64,000 bases of DNA, from NCBI RefSeq assembly GCF_903772925.1, contig NZ_LR812090.1, positions 4,601,061 through 4,665,060 on the forward strand, written 5' to 3'. The DNA is from Alteromonas macleodii (GTDB taxonomy: Bacteria > Pseudomonadota > Gammaproteobacteria > Enterobacterales > Alteromonadaceae). The translations under genes were made by a program, and so were the position numbers. Below are positions 58,986 through 64,000 of this stretch, piece after piece. How positions within the stretch are numbered: the stretch's first letter is position 1; every line of letters starts with the position of its first letter. Below the pieces are notes generated by a model. It searched no databases and was not told where the DNA came from. It saw only the letters and a program-made list of their open reading frames with translations.

Positions 58986-60374
58986 CTACTTGCCGATACA
59001 AAATGAGGAAAAAATCTTGCCAAGCAAATCGTCGGATGTGAACTCACCAGTTATCTCACATAGCGCCTGATGAGCCAAACGCAACTCTTCAGCCAATAAT
59101 TCACCGGCCATGGCGTCATGTAGCTGCTGTTCACCTGTGCTTACATAGCTGTAGGCTTGATCAAGTGCATCTATGTGTCGTCTTCGCGCTATAAACTGAC
59201 CTTCGGTGGTCGTATCAAAACCCATAGTTTTCGCTAAATGTGCTTTTAGCGTATCGACACCGCTACCTTCTTTGGCAGATAAGTTGATCACTGAGATATC
59301 GCCTTGTTCGGTAGCAACCGTGCTTTGTCCGATATCTAAGGTACTTAGGTCCGCTTTATTGCGCACCACTGTAACCGGGATCCCTTGTGGCAAGCGCGCC
59401 ATAAATTCTGGCCAAATTTCATAAGGGTCGATAACTGACGTTGCGGTAGAATCCACAACAAACAACACATGGTCACCTTCGTTAATAGCTTGCCACGCAC
59501 GCTCAATGCCTATTTGCTCTACTTTATCTGGGCTTTCACGAAGACCAGCAGTATCGATAATATGCACCGGCATACCATCAATGTGAATGTGCTCTTTGAG
59601 TACATCGCGTGTAGTACCGGCAATATCAGTAACAATAGCGCTATCCCGTCCTGCTAAGGCATTTAGCAAACTCGACTTACCCGCATTAGGGCGCCCCGCA
59701 ATCACCACCTGCATACCCTCACGCAGCAAGGTTCCTTGCTTGGCTTGCTCGCGCACTTTAGTTAGACTCTGCATGATGGCGCTTAAATCACCCGATACTT
59801 TTCCATCAGACAAAAAGTCGATTTCTTCTTCAGGAAAGTCAATGGCGGCCTCTACGTACATACGAAGATGTACAATTTGGTCAGACAACGTTTGGATTTG
59901 TGTGGAAAACTCACCCTGTAGTGAACGCAACGCACTTTTGGCTGCCTGTTTCGAGCTTGCATCAATTAAGTCGGCAATTGCCTCTGCCTGTGCAAGATCT
60001 AATTTATCATTCAAAAAGGCCTGTTCACTGAATTCACCCGGATTGGCCAAGCGAGCATGACCTGTAGCTAGTACAGCATCAATCAGCATATCCATCACTA
60101 CCTGACCGCCATGGCCCTGTAATTCAAGTACATCTTCACCGGTAAACGAATTTGGACCTTTAAAAAATAGGGCTATGCCTTGATCTATTACACTTTTGTT
60201 AGCGTCAACAAACGGCGTATAGGTTGCAAGACGAGGTGTCAGCTCACTAGGAACTAATGCCTCAGCTATAGCTTTAGCTTTCGGGCCAGATACGCGCACT
60301 ATACCCACGCCGCCACGACCGGGCGCTGTCGCTTGTGCGGTAATGGTGTCTGTAGAAAGGGTGAGTGATTCCAT
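58986..60374 (-). CDS. mnmE: tRNA modification GTPase MnmE
   Basis: A 462-residue GTPase. N-terminal folate-binding domain ([20 protein letters not shown]), central G domain with G1 [15 protein letters not shown]2/G3 [10 protein letters not shown] and DTAGLRE, G4 NKAD, and the C-terminal CIGK with the functional Cys. It partners MnmG in wobble uridine modification. It is 3 bp from yajQ on the same strand, so the two are co-transcribed. Confidence 0.97.
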   Translation of the reverse strand: MESLTLSTDTITAQATAPGRGGVGIVRVSGPKAKAIAEALVPSELTPRLATYTPFVDANKSVIDQGIALFFKGPNSFTGEDVLELQGHGGQVVMDMLIDAVLATGHARLANPGEFSEQAFLNDKLDLAQAEAIADLIDASSKQAAKSALRSLQGEFSTQIQTLSDQIVHLRMYVEAAIDFPEEEIDFLSDGKVSGDLSAIMQSLTKVREQAKQGTLLREGMQVVIAGRPNAGKSSLLNALAGRDSAIVTDIAGTTRDVLKEHIHIDGMPVHIIDTAGLRESPDKVEQIGIERAWQAINEGDHVLFVVDSTATSVIDPYEIWPEFMARLPQGIPVTVVRNKADLSTLDIGQSTVATEQGDISVINLSAKEGSGVDTLKAHLAKTMGFDTTTEGQFIARRRHIDALDQAYSYVSTGEQQLHDAMAGELLAEELRLAHQALCEITGEFTSDDLLGKIFSSFCIGK

Positions 60375-60377
60375 AAA

Positions 60378-60860
60378 TTAGTCGCGGAAGTTCTTAAATT
60401 GAAAAGGTTGACCTAAATTCGATTCTTTTACGAGTGCAATTACTTGCTGTAAATCATCGCGCTTTTTACCAGTTACGCGAAGCTCTTCACCTTGAATGGC
60501 GGTTTGCACTTTAATTTTGGCGTCTTTAACCAGCTTTACAATTTTCTTTGCTGTTGGTTGTTCAATACCTTCTTTAAACGCAATGGTTTGGCGATAAGTT
60601 TTGCCATGTGCGTCATAAGGCTTCACATCCATCGAAGAGGTGTCTACATTGCGCTTAGACATCGCCGTTCTAAACATACTTTCCATTTGCTGAAGTTGGA
60701 ATTCAGCTTCGGCTTTCATAACCACGGTTTTATCTTTGTACTCAAAGCTCGCGTCAATGCCGCGAAAGTCAAAACGCGTTGATAGCTCTCGGCTTGCGTT
60801 CTCGGTGGCGTTACGAACTTCTTCCATATTGATTTCAGAAACAATATCAAATGATGGCAC
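60378..60860 (-). CDS. yajQ: YajQ family nucleotide-binding protein
   Basis: A 160-residue protein. [20 protein letters not shown] at the N-terminus and [20 protein letters not shown] near the C-terminus match the UPF0234/YajQ family (E. coli YajQ 163), which binds nucleotides and, in Xanthomonas, cyclic-di-GMP. Upstream of mnmE in one unit; in E. coli these genes are far apart. Confidence 0.94.
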   Translation of the reverse strand: MPSFDIVSEINMEEVRNATENASRELSTRFDFRGIDASFEYKDKTVVMKAEAEFQLQQMESMFRTAMSKRNVDTSSMDVKPYDAHGKTYRQTIAFKEGIEQPTAKKIVKLVKDAKIKVQTAIQGEELRVTGKKRDDLQQVIALVKESNLGQPFQFKNFRD

Positions 60861-60884
60861 AGGTTAATCCTCTATCTTTTAAGA

Positions 60885-60910
60885 CAAAACAGCCCGCATA
60901 GGCGGGCTGT
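60885..60910 (-). terminator. Terminator after yidC
   Basis: ACAGCCCGC and GCGGGCTGT form a 9-bp stem with a 4-base loop, followed on the minus strand by TTTTGTCTT. It separates yidC from yajQ-mnmE. Confidence 0.82.
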
Positions 60911-60930
60911 ATAATTTATTGATCAGCGTG

Positions 60931-62589
60931 TTATTTATTGCTGATGCCCCGCTTCTCCATGGAAGCATAAATCATTTTGGCTTGAACCAAGGTAATCACA
61001 TTACTTACTAGCCAGTATAGTACCAGACCCGCAGGGAACCACAGGAAGAAAACACTCATTGCTACCGGCATCCACTGCATGATTTTTTGCTGCATTGGAT
61101 CAGTAATGGTGGTCGGCTGAAGCTTTTGCAACAGGTACATACTTGCGCCTGTTAGAATAGGCAGTACAAAGTATGGGTCCTTTGTAGAAAGGTCAGTAAT
61201 CCAAAGGACAAAGTCTGCGTGGCGTAGTTCAACACTTTCCATCAGTACCCAGTAAAGGGCTAGGAAGATAGGCATTTGCAGAAGAAGGGGTAAACAGCCG
61301 CCCATCGGGTTTACTTTTTCTTTGCGGTATAGCTCCATCATGGCTTGTGACATTTTCTGTCTGTCATCGCCAAAGCGGTCTTTTAGCTGCTGCATCTTAG
61401 GCGCTAGGTTGCGCATGCGTGCCATTGATTCATATTGCTTCTTGGTTAGCCAGTACATTGCACCTTTCACTACAATAGTGATAAGGATAATTGCCACACC
61501 CCAGTTATTAACTAAGCTATGCAGGAACGTAAGCAGAGCAAACAGCGGTTGTGAAATCCAAAATAGAATGCCGTAATCAACAGTCAGGTCTAAACCGCGA
61601 GCAATCTTGGCAAGCTTATCTTGGTCTTTCGGGCCCATGTATAGGGTAGACGCAATCGTTTTAGTTTCACCAGGAGCAACGCTTTCAGAAGGTGATAACA
61701 CACCAATTACAGCGTACTGATTTTTTAAGTTACGTGAATAAAGCGTATTCGTTTGTTCTTGTGAAGGTACCCATGCTGACACAAAGTAATGTTCAAGCAT
61801 GCCAACCCAACCCGCTTTTGTGGTTTCGCGAAGGTTGTCATCTTCAATCTCGTCAAACGAGTACTTCTGGTAGCGGTCATCTTCCGTTGAATAAGCAGCC
61901 CCACGGTACGTTGGCATAAACATGTTACCATCGTCTTCAAACTCCATCACTTGCTTAAGCTGCGCGTACGGCTGAACCGTTGCTGCGCTGCCGGTACCAT
62001 TTTCAACACTATAACTTACGTTTACGTCGTAGTGACCTTTAGTGAAAGTGAAGGTTTTGGTGATAGCCAAGCCCTGATTGTTTTTCCAAGTAAGTGGAAT
62101 AACAAGGGTGTCGCCCGTCATTTCATAGAATTCATTTTGCGCGTTGTAAACAGGGCGGCCACTGCTGCTTGCATCCGGACCCTGTGCGCCAATAAGACCG
62201 CTTTGCGCTACATAAAGACCGTTCCCAGAGCGAAGCAGGCTGTAAGGAATGTCTGAACCTTGTTCTACTGGAAACTTAAGTAAGTCTGCTGATACTACAT
62301 CACCGCCTAACAAATCGATGCGTAAATCTAGCGTATCGGTTTTTACTTCAATAATACGGTTTGTGTTTTGCGCCGCAGCAATAGGCTGTGCAGCGGGCAC
62401 GCTATCACTGCTAGGTACATCTTCACTACCATTGTCATCAAATGAAGGTACACCTTGTGATGTTTCTTGCGTTTGTTGTTGCTCAACAGGTACAACTGGC
62501 TGCGGCCCATAATCTTTTTGCCATGATTGCCAAAGCAAAAAGCTAACTAGCGCTAGGCCAATTATCAGAAAACTACGTTGCGATTCCAT
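60931..62589 (-). CDS. yidC: Membrane protein insertase YidC
   Basis: A 552-residue inner membrane insertase (E. coli YidC 548). One N-terminal span (SQRSFLIIGLALVSFLLWQS), a large periplasmic beta domain, and a C-terminal hydrophobic core: DYGILFWISQPLFALLTFLH, WGVAIILITIVVKGAMYWLT, and PMGGCLPLLLQMPIFLALYW with the conserved QMP. I took the ATG at 62587-62589; longer in-frame starts overlap yidD. It lies just after yidD. Confidence 0.97.
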   Translation of the reverse strand: MESQRSFLIIGLALVSFLLWQSWQKDYGPQPVVPVEQQQTQETSQGVPSFDDNGSEDVPSSDSVPAAQPIAAAQNTNRIIEVKTDTLDLRIDLLGGDVVSADLLKFPVEQGSDIPYSLLRSGNGLYVAQSGLIGAQGPDASSSGRPVYNAQNEFYEMTGDTLVIPLTWKNNQGLAITKTFTFTKGHYDVNVSYSVENGTGSAATVQPYAQLKQVMEFEDDGNMFMPTYRGAAYSTEDDRYQKYSFDEIEDDNLRETTKAGWVGMLEHYFVSAWVPSQEQTNTLYSRNLKNQYAVIGVLSPSESVAPGETKTIASTLYMGPKDQDKLAKIARGLDLTVDYGILFWISQPLFALLTFLHSLVNNWGVAIILITIVVKGAMYWLTKKQYESMARMRNLAPKMQQLKDRFGDDRQKMSQAMMELYRKEKVNPMGGCLPLLLQMPIFLALYWVLMESVELRHADFVLWITDLSTKDPYFVLPILTGASMYLLQKLQPTTITDPMQQKIMQWMPVAMSVFFLWFPAGLVLYWLVSNVITLVQAKMIYASMEKRGISNK

Positions 62590-62599
62590 AGAGGTCTCT

Positions 62600-62869
62600 T
62601 TATTTTGAGTGTTTATCTTGTTGTTTTTCCGGCACTGGATCATATCCGCCGGCATGCAAAGGGTGGCATTTTAATATGCGTTTAATAGATAACCAACCGC
62701 CTTTTACTAATCCGTGTGTTTTTAATGCGTCTATAGCATACCAAGAACAAGAAGGATGGAAACGACATCGTTGCCCTAATATAGGGGAAATGAACCATTG
62801 ATAAAATTTTATCAAGGCCAAAGGCACAGCAATTAAGAGTTGCCGCAACGCTTGTTTAATTTTTTCCAT
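62600..62869 (-). CDS. yidD: Membrane protein insertion efficiency factor YidD
   Basis: An 89-residue protein with an N-terminal amphipathic helix and the conserved [20 protein letters not shown], then [20 protein letters not shown]. It assists YidC-mediated insertion. It overlaps the end of rnpA by 37 bp and ends 10 bases before the yidC start. Confidence 0.96.
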   Translation of the reverse strand: MEKIKQALRQLLIAVPLALIKFYQWFISPILGQRCRFHPSCSWYAIDALKTHGLVKGGWLSIKRILKCHPLHAGGYDPVPEKQQDKHSK

Positions 62870-63192
62870 AGCTTGTCCAATGTAGCGAAAACTTCTTGGT
62901 TGCTAAGGTTGTCAGCGCCTGACTTGCCAATAACGATAATATCGACATTGGGTAAGTTGTGCTGCTTATGCCGAAAACTTTCTCTGACTAATCGCTTTAA
63001 CCGATTTCTATCGTGAGCTTTACGAATACGTTTTTTAGCAAGCGTAATACCCAAACGAGGATTAGAGAGTGTATTTTTTCGAGCTAGAACAGTAAAAGAG
63101 GGGGATACAGCAGGGATTGCGTCATCAAACACATAGGTAAAGTGGGTGGGAGTTAACAGACGCAACTCCCTTGAAAAATTATTCTCACCCAC
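62833..63192 (-). CDS. rnpA: Ribonuclease P protein component
   Basis: A 119-residue basic protein (E. coli 119). [20 protein letters not shown] at the N-terminus and the RNR motif region [20 protein letters not shown] are diagnostic. It helps RNase P RNA trim tRNA 5' ends. Start is GTG at 63190-63192; the 3' end overlaps yidD, and rpmH lies 17 bp upstream. Confidence 0.97.
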   Translation of the reverse strand: MGENNFSRELRLLTPTHFTYVFDDAIPAVSPSFTVLARKNTLSNPRLGITLAKKRIRKAHDRNRLKRLVRESFRHKQHNLPNVDIIVIGKSGADNLSNQEVFATLDKLWKKLNKRCGNS

Positions 63193-63209
63193 TTTTGGCG
63201 TCTTTCTAA

Positions 63210-63344
63210 TTAAGCAGAAAGACGAGCGCGGCCTTTTGCACGGCGAGCTGCTAGTACTTTACGACCATTTTTAGTCGCCATACGAGCACGAAAACCGTGA
63301 GAACGCTTGCGCTTTAGATTGCTCGGTTGAAATGTTCTTTTCAT
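63210..63344 (-). CDS. rpmH: 50S ribosomal protein L34
   Basis: A 44-residue ribosomal protein, starting [20 protein letters not shown] and ending [11 protein letters not shown]. Typical order dnaA, rpmH, rnpA, yidD, yidC. ATG at 63342-63344. Confidence 0.98.
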   Translation of the reverse strand: MKRTFQPSNLKRKRSHGFRARMATKNGRKVLAARRAKGRARLSA

Positions 63345-63394
63345 GACCAAAGTCTCACTTATATTTAGTTAAACATAGGCGTTTTTGGTAACAC

Positions 63395-63400
63395 ATTATA
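63395..63400 (-). promoter_or_regulatory. Possible rpmH promoter -10 element
   Basis: A perfect TATAAT on the minus strand about 50 bp upstream of rpmH. No matching -35 was found at normal spacing, so this is only a candidate. Confidence 0.4.
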
Positions 63401-63570
63401 CTGTTGCCAGAACAATGTGGTGTTTTCACCAGAAAAGCCCATCGAAAAAGGACGCTGAATTCTAGAGATCTCGGGGCCTGCTGTCAATGGATATTCTCGC
63501 TTTTCGGATGAATAAGTGAACAATTTATGCTGTTTTTTGAACGATAACACTGTTTTTTACACAATTTACT

Positions 63571-63811
63571 TGTGAATAACGCATAAATTTGACTCAGGTT
63601 ATCCACAGCAGATTGTGAAAAACATGACGTTAGATATAAATTGCAAGGCGATCTAGCGGTTTTCTTAGTGAAATTTAGATTGATTTTTTCTTGTTATAGT
63701 TAGATTTGATCTAAAGGTTAATGTCAATCAATTCAAGGGTTTAAGTTTTTGATCGAAAAGATCGATCGGGATCGCCATTTACATTGTGTTGATAACGTAA
63801 GATAATCCACA
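63571..63811. promoter_or_regulatory. DnaA-box and GATC cluster upstream of dnaA
   Basis: TTATCCACA at 63599, TAATCCACA at 63803 and, reversed, TTATTCACA at 63571; GATC sites at 63650, 63718, 63751, 63760, 63764 and 63770. This suggests DnaA autoregulation and Dam/SeqA control of dnaA, and may be an origin-like remnant. The rest of the 63345-63959 gap is AT-rich. Confidence 0.7.
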
Positions 63812-63959
63812 GCGATTAAAACGAAAACTTAAATTTCTCGCTGCTACTCTACACCTCCAACGCTATTTTCTTCTAATGGCGCGCTTCAGTGCCTGCTATT
63901 CTATGCTTGGCTTTCAAAAGGGTGTTTTTTTAGCGAGTTAAGGGAGCTAACAACGTACC

Positions 63960-64000
63960 ATGTCCTTGTGGAACCAATGTCTTGAAAGACTGCGTCAAGA
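63960..64000 (+). CDS. dnaA: Chromosomal replication initiator DnaA, N-terminal start only
   Basis: ATG at 63960 gives MSLWNQCLERLRQ, the canonical DnaA N-terminus (SLWxQCLxRLQ), running off the right edge. AGGGAG at 63941-63946 is 13 bases upstream, a longer than usual spacing. The divergent partner is rpmH. Confidence 0.92.
   Translation, partial: MSLWNQCLERLRQ

Overview
The window is chromosomal DNA of a marine gammaproteobacterium of the Alteromonadaceae, most likely Alteromonas. The basis is gene content and order read by eye: an ancestral origin region (mnmG, rsmG, parA, parB, atp operon on one side; mnmE, yidC, yidD, rnpA, rpmH, dnaA on the other), a carbohydrate TonB receptor, and proteins with strong Enterobacterales/Alteromonadales-type motifs. 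No search was run. No rRNA, tRNA, CRISPR array, intact insertion sequence or prophage was seen.

Layout. 1-4042: end of tamA and tamB (translocation and assembly module). 4084-5692: a sigma factor, a membrane partner gene and a divergent PspB-like protein. 5744-9308: DMT transporter, 2-hydroxyacid dehydrogenase, thioesterase and proB, all on the minus strand. 9503-21548: mostly plus-strand housekeeping and uncharacterised genes (M1 peptidase, ABC1 kinase, DUF3014/DUF1285 pair, amidohydrolase, VTT membrane protein, a Fur-box gene pair, DUF1206). 21601-24428: tusA, pyrE and rph, with yicC divergent. 24526-26137: a HipA-like kinase with its HTH partner downstream, preceded by three evenly spaced operator repeats. 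26429-37151: a sugar locus with two flavin-dependent halogenase-like proteins, a TonB-dependent receptor, GH1 beta-glucosidase, GPH-type permease and LacI regulator, with LacI-type palindromes in the divergent promoter region. 37152-44000: accessory genes and a probable parS site. 44064-51158: complete atpIBEFHAGDC operon. 51344-55949: parB, parA, rsmG, mnmG. 56098-56510: probable oriC (19 GATC sites and six DnaA-box-like sites). 56921-60860: dnaC-like loader, dnaT-like gene, mioC, mnmE, yajQ. 60931-63344: yidC, yidD, rnpA, rpmH. 63345-63959: a second DnaA-box/GATC region leading into the first codons of dnaA.

How the genes work together. The right half is a replication and segregation neighbourhood: oriC, a helicase loader pair (dnaT-dnaC), the initiator dnaA, the ParAB partition proteins and a parS-like site 19 kb from oriC. 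The sugar locus reads as one regulated unit: outer membrane receptor, inner membrane permease and intracellular beta-glucosidase under a LacI repressor. The role of the two halogenase-like flavoproteins in it is not known. The hipA/hipB-like module, the tandem paralogous membrane proteins at 42-43.9 kb and the Fur-box pair at 20 kb are the least explained parts.
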